A stretch of 64,000 nucleotides of DNA from Streptomyces sp. NBC_01276 (GCF_041435355.1 NZ_CP108443.1:310001-374000); one strand, 5' to 3'. Numbered from the stretch's first letter, positions 1-11,019 are shown. Numbers and translations are program-made. The notes: a model not told the origin generated them from the sequence alone.

Positions 1-1194
1 GATCCGCGCCACGTCCCCGCTCCTGCCACCGCTGCGGGCGAGGCGCGCGCCGATGAGGCGCGTCAGCCGGGCTGTGGCGTACGGGAGGACGATCAGCGCG
101 ACCATGGCTCCGACCGCGAAGGCGAGCTTCCCCGCGGTATGCCGGTGCTCCGACCCCCACCCCGCCACCACGACGGCGCAGACGAACACCACCACCGGCC
201 ACCGGCCACCTCCGGCCGCGGCCGGGCGGGCGGGGGCCGTCCCCTCGCGCCGGCGGCGGACGAGGCAGCCGGCCACGCTGACCCCGAGCAGCACGGCGAA
301 CGTGGCGGCCGCGCACAACGGCAGCCACACCAGTGCGGCCCGCAGGTCCTGCACCCACACCGGGTAGCCGGTGAACGGCAGCACCAGCGAGGTCACCGAG
401 ACCGTCAGCGTCGGCACGCACCCGCCCAGGATCCCCCACCCGAGTGGCCGTGCGGCCTCCGCCGCCACCACGATGGCCCGGCCCCGTAACGGGATCCCGA
501 GCGCGTCGAGGAGCAGGAGGCGCCGTTCGCGCACCTCGGAGCGGCTGCGGGCCGCCACCAGTGCGAGGGCCACGACGGGCACCCCGGCGATCAGCGCCAC
601 GATCAGGTCGAGTTCGGCGATGTCCCGGTCGAACTGGTGGGAGTTCACGAAGAACATGTGGTGCCGGCGGCTGCCGAATCCGGAGATGAAGGAGGCGGGT
701 TCGCCGACCTCGTCGAAGAATCCGTGCACGGCCGGGTTGACGTACGCCACCAGCTCGGCACCGTCGGCCAGACCCGCGTGGGAGATCACGCCGGCCTGGC
801 GCCCGTACCGGTCCGGAGCGGCCTCCGCGAGGGCAGGGGACGGGAAGGCCTCGCCGGGCTCGGGCCAGCGCGGGAGACCGGGAGGCGGTTCGACCGTGGG
901 GTCCAGGGGCCGTACGTACACCACGGAGACCACGCGTTCGCCCAGCTCGTCAGGACGTTCCCACCAGCGGGCCCGGGCGGCCTCCGCCGCGACGGGGACC
1001 GGGTTGCGGGCGGTCATGCGCGCATCCCGCCGGTCGTGGACGGTGTGCGCGGCCACCACGCCCCATACGGTGACCAAAGTGAGCAGCGCGCCGAGGATGA
1101 GAGCGGCACGGTGGGTCGGTCCGCCCCGGGTGCGGGCCATGCGCAATCCCAGCGTCCACAGGAGACGCGTGCGTGTGCGGCTCGCGGACTTCAC
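1..1194 (-). CDS. FtsX-like ABC transporter permease, 3' end beyond the left edge
   Basis: Membrane subunit of a MacB/LolC-type ABC exporter. The frame opens at GTG 1194 and runs off base 1 without a stop, giving about 398 codons. A first membrane helix lies near residues 27-50. An extracytoplasmic domain of about 140 residues follows, then further helices near residues 200-225, 290-320 and 340-385, the usual FtsX pattern. The GTG start overlaps the stop of the ATPase gene (GTGA at 1194-1191), so the two are translationally coupled and almost certainly form one transporter. The transported substrate cannot be told from sequence; such pairs usually move lipids, peptides or drugs across the membrane. 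Confidence 0.85.
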   Translation of the reverse strand, partial: MKSASRTRTRLLWTLGLRMARTRGGPTHRAALILGALLTLVTVWGVVAAHTVHDRRDARMTARNPVPVAAEAARARWWERPDELGERVVSVVYVRPLDPTVEPPPGLPRWPEPGEAFPSPALAEAAPDRYGRQAGVISHAGLADGAELVAYVNPAVHGFFDEVGEPASFISGFGSRRHHMFFVNSHQFDRDIAELDLIVALIAGVPVVALALVAARSRSEVRERRLLLLDALGIPLRGRAIVVAAEAARPLGWGILGGCVPTLTVSVTSLVLPFTGYPVWVQDLRAALVWLPLCAAATFAVLLGVSVAGCLVRRRREGTAPARPAAAGGGRWPVVVFVCAVVVAGWGSEHRHTAGKLAFAVGAMVALIVLPYATARLTRLIGARLARSGGRSGDVARI

Positions 1195-1889
1195 CGGGCA
1201 CCCGCCAGCTTCCCGTTGGCAAGGGTCAGTACGGTGTCCGCGCGTTCGGCCACCGCCGGGGCGTGGGTGACGACGGCCAGGGCGCACTGTCGCTGTGCGG
1301 GCAGGGCGAACAGCAGCTCGGCGACGGCTCCGGCGGCTTTGCCGTCAAGGGCTCCGGTGGGCTCGTCGGCGAGGATCACGTCCGGGGAGCCGATGAGCGC
1401 TCTGGCCACGGCCAGCCGTTGCCGCTCACCGCCGGAGAGGGTGGCGGTCGGAGACGTCCGCAGACCGGCGATGCCGAGCTCATCGAGCAACTCCTCCGCC
1501 CGCCCGTACACCTCGCGGGGCCGCGCCGAGGACATGAGGCCGGGCAGGGCCACGTTCTCCAGCGCGGTCAGCTCGGGTAACAGCTCGCCGAACTGGTAGA
1601 CCATCCCGATGTGGGCCAGCCGCAGTGCGGCCCGGCGGGAGGGGGAGGCGGCGGTGATGTCGTGGCCCGCGATGGTAACGGTGCCGGCGCTGGGGAGGGC
1701 GATTCCGGCGAGGCAGTTCAGCAGGGTGGACTTGCCGCATCCGCTGGGTCCCGTGATGGCCACACTCGTGCCGGGCGGTATGGCGAGGTCCAGTTCATCG
1801 AGGATGGTCCGACCGGCCACCTGGTACCGCAGGCCCCGTGCGGATAGGGCGGCGAGGGAGTTGACAGGGGCGGGAAGGGGTGAGGACAC
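1191..1889 (-). CDS. ABC transporter ATP-binding protein (LolD/MacB type)
   Basis: ATPase subunit, 232 residues. Visible motifs are Walker A GPSGCGKST near residue 45, the signature LSGGERQRLAVARA near residue 145, and Walker B VILADEPTGALD near residue 167; the D-loop and switch histidine (VVTHAP) are also present. The frame stays open upstream into a transposase remnant, but GTG 1889 is the likely start: AAGGAG (1900-1895) sits 5 nt before it and homology to the family begins there. It partners the overlapping FtsX-like permease. The chosen start excludes about 120 residues that read as decayed IS5 transposase. Confidence 0.9.
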   Translation of the reverse strand: MSSPLPAPVNSLAALSARGLRYQVAGRTILDELDLAIPPGTSVAITGPSGCGKSTLLNCLAGIALPSAGTVTIAGHDITAASPSRRAALRLAHIGMVYQFGELLPELTALENVALPGLMSSARPREVYGRAEELLDELGIAGLRTSPTATLSGGERQRLAVARALIGSPDVILADEPTGALDGKAAGAVAELLFALPAQRQCALAVVTHAPAVAERADTVLTLANGKLAGAR

Positions 1890-1974
1890 GGCTTCTCCTT
1901 GCGGGCTTCGACACGACCGGTGGTGGCTCGGGCACCGCCGCCACCGGTCGAGTCCCTCCTGGGTTCTGTCTGAC

Positions 1975-2312
1975 ACGTCGTGGGCGGGTTCGCGGAGCCG
2001 GAGGATCAGTGAGGCGAGGTGGACTCCGGCCTCGTGGCGGGTGGCCAGTTTGTCGAAGCGGGTGGCGATCGCGCGCGAAATTGCTGGAGGCGGTTGAAGC
2101 AGCGTTCGACCACGTTGCGGGCCCTGTAGAGCTCTCGGTCGAAGGCCGGCGGCCTGCCGTCGGCCTGTCCGTGCCGCCTTGTCCGCGATGACCGTCTCGG
2201 GCCTGCGGCGAGGCCGTCCAGCGCCGCCCCGGGGCACCCTCAAGACGTCCATGATCTCGTCGAAGACGGTGGAATCGTTGACGTTTCCGGGCGTGACGAC
2301 GACGGCCGGGGC
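1975..2312 (-). pseudogene. IS5-family transposase, decayed C-terminal fragment
   Basis: Reading the minus strand from 2312, the peptide VVVTPGNVNDSTVFDEIMDV and then VLRVPR..GRPR..PETVIADKA match the DDE region of IS5-type transposases. After a deletion and a frame change, RARNVVERCFNRLQQFRA and IATRFDKLATRHEAGVHLAS match the conserved C-terminus. At least two frame changes and one deletion make it inactive. It lies directly upstream of the ABC ATPase gene, so the insertion may have replaced the original promoter region. Confidence 0.75.
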
Positions 2313-2922
2313 AGGCCACCAGCATTTTCAGGCCGCCTCGGCGTCCACCACCCGAGGCGGGCCCACTGTTGGGCGAGGGTCTGGCACCGCGACCACCTCG
2401 GCCCGTGCAGGTGCGAACTCCGGCCCTCCGACGCCCCCTTCGCGGGCTGCACCAAGGGCGAGCACCAGGTGGACCACCGGAGGCCGGGTACGGCGCCGAG
2501 CGCGTGGGGCGCCGGGCCGGGGAGTGACTGCCTCAGGTGGGCCACCGGCTCCGGTGAACGGGTGGAAGAAGACGCCGGGCCCGCCGCTCGCCCGCCCGCA
2601 TCAGGGGCCGGGCAATCCGGGCGAGACCTCTACCCCGTCCAGGTGGCCGACGCCACGGACATCGCGCACCGCCACCGCCGGCATGGTGCCCATCGCGGCA
2701 GCGGATCCAGGCCCTCCTGATGTAGCGGCGGCGCGACCTCCGGCGATACCAGGCGTACGGTCCACGCTGGAACCGCTGCGCGGGAGGCTGGTCACACTGA
2801 CTGACCGTGGCCGGCCACGGAAACTGCCCGACGGCCGGTTCACCACCCGTCTGGGAGCGGCATGCGGGTAGCCGCCGGGGGTGCTCGCGGACCGGTGCTG
2901 TCAGGTGTCTAGGGTCGCCTTC
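2313..2922. other. Intergenic stretch, no gene recognised
   Basis: About 610 bases with open frames on both strands but no frame with family resemblance or a ribosome site. The left part may be the degraded front half of the neighbouring transposase. Confidence 0.4.
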
Positions 2923-3954
2923 ATGACGAGGACCACGCCCCCGCGCCCCCTCGACGTCGAGGCGCTCTTCCCTGAACTGGCCGCCTTTCGGGGGACGACG
3001 ACTCGACTGCACCCGCGGCCGGGCAGACCAGAGTTGTCGGCCAGTTCCGTGGGCGGTCCGATGCTGTGGCCGGCGGACGAGCCGTGGCCGGTGTGCGGCG
3101 AGGCCCACGGGCGTGGGCGCGGGCGGCGCCCGGCCGACATCCGCCGCTATCGGCAGGTTCTGGCTTCCGCGTGGTCCCGCGAGCAGGCTCCCGGCCCGAC
3201 GGACGAGGAGCGGGAGCTCCTGGGCGAGCTGGACCGGGAGCACCGGATCCCCGGGGCGTCCGAGACCGACCCGCTGCCGATGATCGGCCTTGCGCAGCTG
3301 TACCGGCGGGAGGTGCCCGACCTGCCGGCGGGGCCGGGCGACTGCGATCTGCTTCAAGTGTTCTGGTGCCCCTTCAACGCGCACGGCCCGGGCCGGTACG
3401 ACCTGGAGCTGCACCTGCGCTGGCGGCGGTCGTGGGAAGTCGGTGAGGTGTTGACCGCGCCGCCGCAGCCGTTGGTCGTCGGGGCCGACGGCTTCGTGCC
3501 CGAGCCCTGTGTGCTGCACCCGGAGCAGGTGGTCACCTATCCGTTTGCCGGAGTCCTGCCCGAGGAACTGTGCGCACGGATCGACGCCTGGGAGGAAACC
3601 CTTGAAGAGGAAGCCGGGCAGACGACTGACGGGAGTACGGCAGAGCCGCCCGGCTACCAGTACGACCTGTCCATCCCGCCCGGCTGGCGCGTGGGCGGCT
3701 TCGCCTCCTGGCACGCGACCGACCCGTGTCCCATGGACTGCCTGACCTGCACGGCACCGATGCACCTGCTGCTGACCATCGACAGCTCGGAGTGGGACGG
3801 TGGCAGCGGCAGCTGGAAACCGCAGGAGGACCGGAACCATCCCGCTCCCCGGTGCGCCGGCCCCACGGAGGTCACAGTGGGCCGCTGGGGCGAGCTCAAC
3901 GTATTCGGCTGCCCCGACAATCCCGAGCATCCGCACCGCTGGAGCATCCAGTAG
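2923..3954 (+). CDS. Hypothetical protein, possibly DUF1963/YwqG-like
   Basis: Protein of 343 residues of unknown function. The phrases GGPMLWPADEPWPVC near residue 45 and MIGLAQLYRRE near residue 122 resemble the DUF1963 (YwqG) pattern, in which a leading proline-tryptophan segment is followed by a beta-rich domain. Near the C-terminus a cysteine cluster, DPCPMDCLTCTAP, precedes LLLTIDSSEW. ATG 2923 was chosen because homologous-looking sequence starts there; a GTG at 2881 would add 14 residues. AGGG at 2911-2914 is a weak ribosome site. It stands alone between a transposase remnant and a regulator. No membrane segment or signal peptide is seen, so a cytoplasmic location is inferred. Confidence 0.7.
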   Translation: MTRTTPPRPLDVEALFPELAAFRGTTTRLHPRPGRPELSASSVGGPMLWPADEPWPVCGEAHGRGRGRRPADIRRYRQVLASAWSREQAPGPTDEERELLGELDREHRIPGASETDPLPMIGLAQLYRREVPDLPAGPGDCDLLQVFWCPFNAHGPGRYDLELHLRWRRSWEVGEVLTAPPQPLVVGADGFVPEPCVLHPEQVVTYPFAGVLPEELCARIDAWEETLEEEAGQTTDGSTAEPPGYQYDLSIPPGWRVGGFASWHATDPCPMDCLTCTAPMHLLLTIDSSEWDGGSGSWKPQEDRNHPAPRCAGPTEVTVGRWGELNVFGCPDNPEHPHRWSIQ

Positions 3955-4290
3955 CCTGCCGGGCACGAGTACGGTCGGGACAGTCAGCGGAGCCACCTGG
4001 GGAAGCGCGGTGAGGGGCGTAACCGGCATCCGCAGTCGGCCGGAGGACACCACCTGCTCCGTCGTGCTGCCGCGCCGCCGGGGACCCGCCGCCTCACCCC
4101 GGCGGCGCCCCCCGCAGAGGGGGTGAGGGGAGGGGCCACCCGGATGTGGGGGCCCTCCGGAGTGGTGAGGAGCTCACCCCAGCCGAGCCGGAACGACCGG
4201 AGGAGCAGGGGTGGGATCCCGGATCGTCGCGCGCCGCCCTGGGGAGACCGGGCTGCATCCGGCCCGTCGGGGGTCTGGGTCAGGAACGGT
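3955..4290. other. Intergenic stretch
   Basis: About 335 bases. No frame with coding character is recognised. A GC-rich inverted stretch around 4080-4130 could form secondary structure at the end of the upstream gene. Confidence 0.35.
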
Positions 4291-4416
4291 TCAGCCGTAC
4301 CCGGCCATCGCCGCCGCCTGCCGCACGTCTGCGGACTGCTCTTCCGGTACGGGCACGACGTGGAACGGAGCGGGGCCACTCCGCTCGATGACCCGGGCGG
4401 CCAAGACCATGTTCAT
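4291..4416 (-). CDS. Small protein of 41 residues, unknown
   Basis: Short frame beginning MNMVLAARVIERSGPAPFHV and ending in AAMAGYG. The ribosome site AGGAGG (4430-4425) sits 8 nt before ATG 4416, one of the best Shine-Dalgarno matches in the window. It follows the MarR gene on the same strand after 73 nt, so it may be co-transcribed. The protein has no membrane helix or cysteine and no recognised family. The strong ribosome site is the main reason for calling it. Confidence 0.55.
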   Translation of the reverse strand: MNMVLAARVIERSGPAPFHVVPVPEEQSADVRQAAAMAGYG

Positions 4417-4489
4417 GCGGGTTCCCTCCTCGGGACGGCGCGACGGGCGGTGTGCCGTGGCCCGCCCGGCTTGCGCACCCCCGCCCGCG

Positions 4490-4993
4490 TCAGGCCGTCC
4501 TGGTGCTGAAGGAGTCCGGGGACGGCAGCCGCAGCGGCTTCGCGACCGCCGCGCAGAAGTCGGCGAGGCCCGTCGCCAGGGCGGCCCGGGAGGCTTCCGG
4601 CATCGCGGCCATCGCCTCGGCCAGCACCTCCTGCCTGCGGGCCCGCAGTCGTTCGAGGTACGTCCGGCCTGCCGCCGTCAGCCCGAGCAGCACCTCGCGG
4701 CGGTCGTCGGCCCCGGGGTGCCGTTCGAGGAAGCCCACGGCCTGCAGCCGGTCGCACAGCCGGGTGACGGACGGCGGGGCCGCCTCCAGCAGCCTGCCGA
4801 GCTCGCGGAGGTTCAGCTGGTCGTTCGCCTCGACGAGGAACAGCACCCGGGCCTGCGCGGAGGAGACGGGCGCGGCGCTGGCCGTGTCCCGGCCCCGCTC
4901 CCAGACCACCTCCAGCAGCTCGATCAGCTCGCTCATCTCCGGCACCGCCGACACGGCGGGTGGCCGCGGGGAGCCGATCGACCGCTGACTCAT
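4490..4993 (-). CDS. MarR-family transcriptional regulator
   Basis: Winged-helix regulator of 167 residues. The core reads AQARVLFLVEANDQLNLREL, then LLEAAPPSVTRLCDRLQAVG (recognition helix), then a wing with ERHPGADDRREVLLGLTAAG. The DDRR pattern is the classic MarR wing. Helices at both ends would form the dimer interface. It is divergent from a SpoIIE-type phosphatase gene, with about 77 nt between the two starts, so it may control that gene and itself. A second MarR protein of similar layout lies just beyond the phosphatase. The ligand is unknown. Confidence 0.92.
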   Translation of the reverse strand: MSQRSIGSPRPPAVSAVPEMSELIELLEVVWERGRDTASAAPVSSAQARVLFLVEANDQLNLRELGRLLEAAPPSVTRLCDRLQAVGFLERHPGADDRREVLLGLTAAGRTYLERLRARRQEVLAEAMAAMPEASRAALATGLADFCAAVAKPLRLPSPDSFSTRTA

Positions 4994-5070
4994 GTGACAC
5001 TCCCTACCGGACGTACGCGCAGCCCTTCCCCGGCGGACCGGCGGCTTCGTCGTCCCCCATCTTGGCAGTT

Positions 5071-6333
5071 GTGAGAGAGACAGGTACGGGGCCGGTGAGT
5101 GAAGGCGTACGTGGCGAGGGTGTCGGGGACGTCGGGAGTGGCGGGAGTGGGGGGAGTGGCGGGAACGTCGAGCGCGTGTTGCGCGCCGCCGCCCCGCACG
5201 CGCTGTTCGAGGAGGTGCGGGGGCTCCTGGCCCGCGACCACGGGGCGGCCGGCGCCGAACTGCTGATCGCGGACTACGCCGCGGCGCGGCTCCAGCCCGT
5301 CACGGCACAGCCGTTCACCGCCGAGTCGGTGTCGGCGTACAACACCGCCGAGGGCAGGGCCTTCGGCGCCCAGGACGCGCACGTGGTCCCGGGGGAGGGC
5401 GGGGTCACCGTGCACCTGCCGGTGACCGTGCGGGGTGAACGGCTCGGGGTCCTGAGCGTGCGCTACCCGGCCGGAGTGCCGGTGGGGAGCCACATCGGCC
5501 CGCTGCAGGACATCGCCGACGCGCTGGCCCACGAGATCCTCGTCGCCGACCGCGACACCGACTTCTTCCTGCAGGCGCGCCGGGCCAAGAGGCTGACCCT
5601 CGCCGCCGAGATGCAGTGGCAGCTGCTGCCGGGGCGCTCGTGCTCCCGGCCCGAGTACGACCTCGGGGCCCAACTGGAGCCCGCGTACGCCATCTTCGGC
5701 GACAGCTTCGACTGGTCGGCCTCCGCCGACCATCTGACGCTGACCGTCAACAACGGCATGGGCGAGGGCATCGACGCGGCGCTGCTGACCAGCCTCGCCA
5801 TCAGCGCGCTGCGCAACGCCCGGCGGGCCGGCCTCGGCCTCGCCGATCAGGCGGCACTGGCGGACCAGGCCCTCTACGGCCAGTACCAGGGGCGGCTGCA
5901 CCTGGCGACGCTGCTGCTCCGCTTCGACCTGGACACCGGCGAGGTCGAGGTCATCGACGCCGGATCGCCCCGGGTCTGGCGGCTGCGCGGGGGCACGGTG
6001 GAGCCGTTCGGGCTGGAGGCGCAGCTGCCGCTCGGCATGTTCGAGGACACCGTCTACACCTCCCAGCGCTTCCAGGTGCTGCCCGGGGACCGGCTGTTCT
6101 TCCTGAGCGACGGCGTCTACGACGTACTCTCCCCCGTGGGCGAGCGGTACGGCCTGCACGCCTTGACCCGGGCCATCATGAACACGCGGCTGCTGCCGCC
6201 CTCGCAGGTGCCGCGGGCCCTCCTGGAGGAGCTGCCGGGGTACCGGGGCGGCGTGGACGCCACCGACGACGCGTTGGTCGTGTGCCTGGACTGGCACGGC
6301 CGGCCCGGTACGGGGGCCGACGGCGAGCGGTAG
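5071..6333 (+). CDS. PP2C/SpoIIE-like phosphatase with N-terminal GAF-like domain
   Basis: About 420 residues. Residues 30-165 resemble a GAF-like sensor (VTVHLPVTVRGERLGVLSV), followed by a helical linker (ARRAKRLTLAAEMQWQLLP) and a SpoIIE/RsbU phosphatase domain. The canonical metal-binding GDVMGHG motif reads VNNGMGEG, so the usual Asp is Asn; FGDSFDW and LSDGVYD otherwise match. It may therefore have altered or lost activity. The start is uncertain: GTG 5071 has no clear ribosome site, GTG 5095 is an alternative, and a longer frame from 4960 would overlap the divergent MarR gene. Flanked by two MarR genes; a role in stress signalling is inferred. Confidence 0.85.
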   Translation: MRETGTGPVSEGVRGEGVGDVGSGGSGGSGGNVERVLRAAAPHALFEEVRGLLARDHGAAGAELLIADYAAARLQPVTAQPFTAESVSAYNTAEGRAFGAQDAHVVPGEGGVTVHLPVTVRGERLGVLSVRYPAGVPVGSHIGPLQDIADALAHEILVADRDTDFFLQARRAKRLTLAAEMQWQLLPGRSCSRPEYDLGAQLEPAYAIFGDSFDWSASADHLTLTVNNGMGEGIDAALLTSLAISALRNARRAGLGLADQAALADQALYGQYQGRLHLATLLLRFDLDTGEVEVIDAGSPRVWRLRGGTVEPFGLEAQLPLGMFEDTVYTSQRFQVLPGDRLFFLSDGVYDVLSPVGERYGLHALTRAIMNTRLLPPSQVPRALLEELPGYRGGVDATDDALVVCLDWHGRPGTGADGER

Positions 6334-6385
6334 CGGCGACCGGGCGCACAGGGCCTACGGCGCCGGACGGTGGCACAGTGGTGAC

Positions 6386-6910
6386 ATGCCCCGTCCCGGC
6401 CGCTCCGGCGCCCACGAGGACCCGGCCGCTGCCCTCGCAGCCGCGGTGGACCTCCTCGCGGTACTGCAGGCCAGGGGCCAGGACGGTGTGGAACCGGCCG
6501 TATCGCCGTCGCAGCTGCGGGCGCTGCTCGCCGTGGAGGGCGCCGAGGGCGTCAACCTGCGGACCCTGGGCGATGTGCTCGGCTCCCGCCCGCCGTCGGT
6601 CTCCCGGCTCTGCGACCGGCTGGAGGCCATGGGGCTGCTGACCAGGTCACCCCATCCGGCCCGGCGCCGTGAGGTGGAGGTACGGCTCACACCGCAGGGG
6701 CGGGCACTCCTGGAGGAGCGGCGGGCGATCCGGGTGCGCGAGCTGTCGGCGGTGCTCGGGCGGATGACCCCCGAGGCGGTGGACGCGCTGGTGGCGGGCC
6801 TGGAGGCGTTCCGGGAGGCGGCCGCGGGCGGGTACCCGGCCGGCGCCCCGCCCGCGGCCGCGGACTGCTCCGCACCGGCGGTCCGGGCCTCCGTCCCCGA
6901 CAGCGCCTGA
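6386..6910 (+). CDS. MarR-family transcriptional regulator
   Basis: Regulator of 174 residues. The winged-helix core is SQLRALLAVEGAEGVNLRTL, then LGSRPPSVSRLCDRLEAMGL and a wing (RSPHPARRREVEVRLTPQGR). It resembles the MarR protein encoded at 4490-4993 in the recognition helix (PPSVxRLCDRL), which suggests a paralogous pair around the phosphatase gene. It starts 52 nt after the phosphatase stop on the same strand, so the two may share a transcript. The C-terminal 25 residues are alanine/proline-rich and probably disordered. Confidence 0.9.
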   Translation: MPRPGRSGAHEDPAAALAAAVDLLAVLQARGQDGVEPAVSPSQLRALLAVEGAEGVNLRTLGDVLGSRPPSVSRLCDRLEAMGLLTRSPHPARRREVEVRLTPQGRALLEERRAIRVRELSAVLGRMTPEAVDALVAGLEAFREAAAGGYPAGAPPAAADCSAPAVRASVPDSA

Positions 6911-6999
6911 CGTCCGGGGGCCGCGGCGGCCGCCTCCGGTCCATGGGGGTGGTTCCGGGCCCGTCCACGGGATGACAGAATCATTGAGTTCATAAAATA

Positions 7000-7029
7000 T
7001 TGCCCAACGGCAAATGATCACTCTAGGCT
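7000..7029 (+). promoter_or_regulatory. Predicted principal-sigma promoter of the three-gene signalling operon
   Basis: TTGCCC at 7000-7005 and TAGGCT at 7024-7029, separated by 18 nt, fit the HrdB-type consensus. They lie in an unusually AT-rich island (6976-7030). A small inverted repeat, TTGCC-CAAC-GGCAA (7000-7013), overlaps the -35 box and could be an operator. Confidence 0.55.
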
Positions 7030-7096
7030 TGTCCGACGCAACCACGCGTCCGTCGGGCGTCCGCCGTCCGAGATGAGAAGGGACAGACGCGACGCC

Positions 7097-8385
7097 ATGG
7101 TGAGCATTCCCGGGCTCGGGACCCACCCCCCGGCCGCCCGCACACCGCAGCCGCCGGTGGTCGAGCCCCGGCAGGAGTCCTCCGGGAGACCGGACGACTC
7201 GCTGGCGCTGTGGAACGGCCGGCCCCCGTACGTCCTGCTCATCGAGGACGACGAGGGTGACGCCGTGCTCGTCGAGGAACTCGTGGAGGACAGCGGGGTC
7301 GAGGTCCGCCTCGGCCGGGCCCGCTCCCTCGCCGACGCCCTGTGCCTGCTGGAGGCCGAGGCCCCCGAGTGCGTCCTGCTGGACCTGCACCTGCCCGACG
7401 CCCAGGGCCTGGACGGGCTGAAGAAGGTCCTCGCCGTGTCGGCCGAGGCCGCGGTCGTCGTCCTGACGGGCCTGTCGGAGGAGCGGGCGGGACTGACCGC
7501 GGTCGCCGCCGGCGCCCAGGACTACCTGGTCAAGGGCCGCGTCGAGGCCGACGTCTTCATGCGGGCCATCCGCTACGCGATCCAGCGCAAGCGCACCGAG
7601 CTGGCGGCCGTCGCCCTCCAGGCGGGCAAACTGCGCGCCGAGGAGAACGCGCGCCTCGAACGCGGCCTGCTCCCCACGCCGCTGCTGCTCGACGACGCGG
7701 CCGACGCCGTCACCGTCTGCGCCCGCTACCAGCCCGGACGCGCCCAGACGCTGCTCGGCGGGGACTTCTACGACGTCGTCCAGACCCCCGACGGGGCCAC
7801 GCACGCCGTCGTCGGCGACGTGTCCGGCCATGGCCCCAGCGAAGCGGCGCTCGGCGTGTGCCTGCGCGTGGCCTGGCGCTCGTTCGTCATGGCCGGCGCC
7901 CGCGGCGCCGAACTGCTCGGGCTCCTGGAGCGGATCCTGCTGGCGGAACGCTCCAGCCCCGAGATCTTCGCCACCCTCGTCTGCCTGGCCCGTCCCGCCG
8001 GTACCCACGCCGTCTCCGTCCAGCGCGCCGGGCACCCCGGATTCCTCGTCCGGTCCGCGGCCGGCGTGGAGCTGCGCACCGTGCCGGGAGGGCCCGCCCT
8101 GGGCATACTGCCGGGCTGGGGCCCCGGCTGGCCCGTCACCGAGGTGCCCGTGGAGGCGGGCGGCGCCGTGATGCTCTTCACGGACGGCTTGATCGAGGGG
8201 CGCATCGGCCCCGGCTCCGACCGCCTCGACGAGACGGGCCTGCTGGAGATCGCCCGCAAGCACGCCGACCTGCCCGCGGAACCGTTCGTCGACACCCTCA
8301 TCCAGACGGCGCAGGGCCTCGCCGCGGACTGGGGCGGCCTGGCCGACGACGTCGCCGTTCTCCACCTCGAATGGAACTCCTCCAC

Positions 8386-8389
<4 letters not shown>
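7097..8389 (+). CDS. Response regulator with C-terminal SpoIIE/PP2C phosphatase domain
   Basis: RsbU/RssB-like protein of about 430 residues. The receiver domain covers residues 45-165, with acidic pocket IEDDE, phosphoacceptor Asp96 (VLLDLHLPD) and Lys146 (YLVKG). A helical linker (KRTELAAVALQAGKLRAEEN) leads to a phosphatase domain with GGDFYD, VGDVSGHGPSEAA, LFTDGLIEGR and DDVAVLHLEW; unlike the phosphatase at 5071-6333, all metal-binding Asp are kept. Phosphorylation of the receiver probably switches dephosphorylation of a STAS protein. The stop overlaps the next gene's start (GTGA, 8386-8389). The start is ambiguous between ATG 7073 and ATG 7097. Confidence 0.9.
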
Positions 8390-10115
<1,726 letters not shown>

Positions 10116-10119
<4 letters not shown>

Positions 10120-10574
10120 GCACTCCCGCAGACCGGCCCCAGGCCACCCCCGCCGAAGTCCTGCTGGTCGAGGACGACGCGGGCGACGAGTTGATGACCC
10201 GAGAGGCCTTCGAGGACAACAAGATCGGCAATGTGCTGCACGTCGTGCGGGACGGTCTGGAGGCCCTGGACTTCCTGTACCGCCGCGGTGAGCACGTCAA
10301 CGCCCCGCGCCCCGACCTGATCCTGCTCGACCTGAACCTGCCCAAGTACGACGGACGGCAGGTCCTGGAACGGATCAAGACGGATCCGGAGCTGAAACAC
10401 ATCCCCGTGGTCGTGCTCACCACCTCGGCGGCCGAGGAGGACATCCTGCGCAGCTACAAGCTGCATGCCAACGCCTACGTGACGAAGCCGGTGGACCTCG
10501 ACCAGTTCATCCGGGCGATCCAGCAGATCGACGACTTCTTCGTCACCGTGGTCAAGCTTCCCCGCGCATGGTGA
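10116..10574 (+). CDS. Single-domain response regulator (Rcp1-like)
   Basis: Stand-alone receiver of 152 residues. Acidic residues VEDDAGDE near residue 16, phosphoacceptor Asp in LILLDLNLPKYDG near residue 68, switch Thr in VVVLTTSAAEEDI and Lys in AYVTKPVDLDQF are all present. The long insert GLEALDFLYRRGEHVN is typical of Rcp1 receivers that serve phytochrome-like kinases. No output domain follows. ATG 10116 overlaps the kinase stop (ATGA) and AAGGAA lies 7 nt upstream. As the third gene of the operon it probably shuttles phosphate from the kinase or acts through protein contacts. Confidence 0.93.
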
Positions 10575-10647
10575 GGCGGCCGGGGGCCGGGCCGGTGACA
10601 GGACGCAATCGTTCGGGAATGCGAACGGAAAAGTGGGGAACACGGAC

Positions 10648-11019
10648 GTGAGCAGCATGGACGCGTACGACGCCGAGGCACGCAGCCGCGTCGAGACCCG
10701 CTCCGACGGGGACGTACGCATCGTCGTGATGGCGGGTGAGTTCGACATGGACAGCGTGGCCGGTCTGCGGACCGCGATGGATCCCACAGCGCCCGGTGTG
10801 GCCCGGTTCGTCCTGGACGTCGCCGGGGTGACGTTCGTGGACTCGACCGCGCTCAGCGTCATGCTGCAGCCCGCGTTGGACCGGCCGGTGGTCCTGGCGG
10901 GGGCCGTGCCGAGCCGTCTGGCCCGGCTGCTGGAGCTCACCGGTGCAGATCTGGCCTTCGCCACCGCGCCCAGCGTGGCCGAGGGCACGGTCATGATCGT
11001 CCCGTCCCGAGAGGGCTGA
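10648..11019 (+). CDS. STAS-domain anti-sigma factor antagonist
   Basis: SpoIIAA/RsbV-like protein of 123 residues. The STAS fold is visible as VRIVVMAGEFDMDSVAGLRT, VARFVLDVAGVTFVDSTALS and VVLAGAVPSRLARLLELTG. In the phosphorylation loop the usual DSSG reads DSTA, so Thr could take the phosphate. GTG 10648 has GGGGA 8 nt upstream; GTG 10633 is also possible. It follows the receiver-phosphatase operon by about 70 nt and is a likely substrate for the phosphatase encoded at 7097-8389. Confidence 0.88.
   Translation: MSSMDAYDAEARSRVETRSDGDVRIVVMAGEFDMDSVAGLRTAMDPTAPGVARFVLDVAGVTFVDSTALSVMLQPALDRPVVLAGAVPSRLARLLELTGADLAFATAPSVAEGTVMIVPSREG

Noticed and set aside
1890..2252. Longer N-terminus for the ABC ATPase from 2252
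   Set aside because: The added residues match a decayed IS5 transposase, and a ribosome site sits right before GTG 1889.
4990..6297. Minus-strand frame of 435 codons
   Set aside because: Antisense of the SpoIIE-like phosphatase gene; His/Arg/Gly-rich composition.
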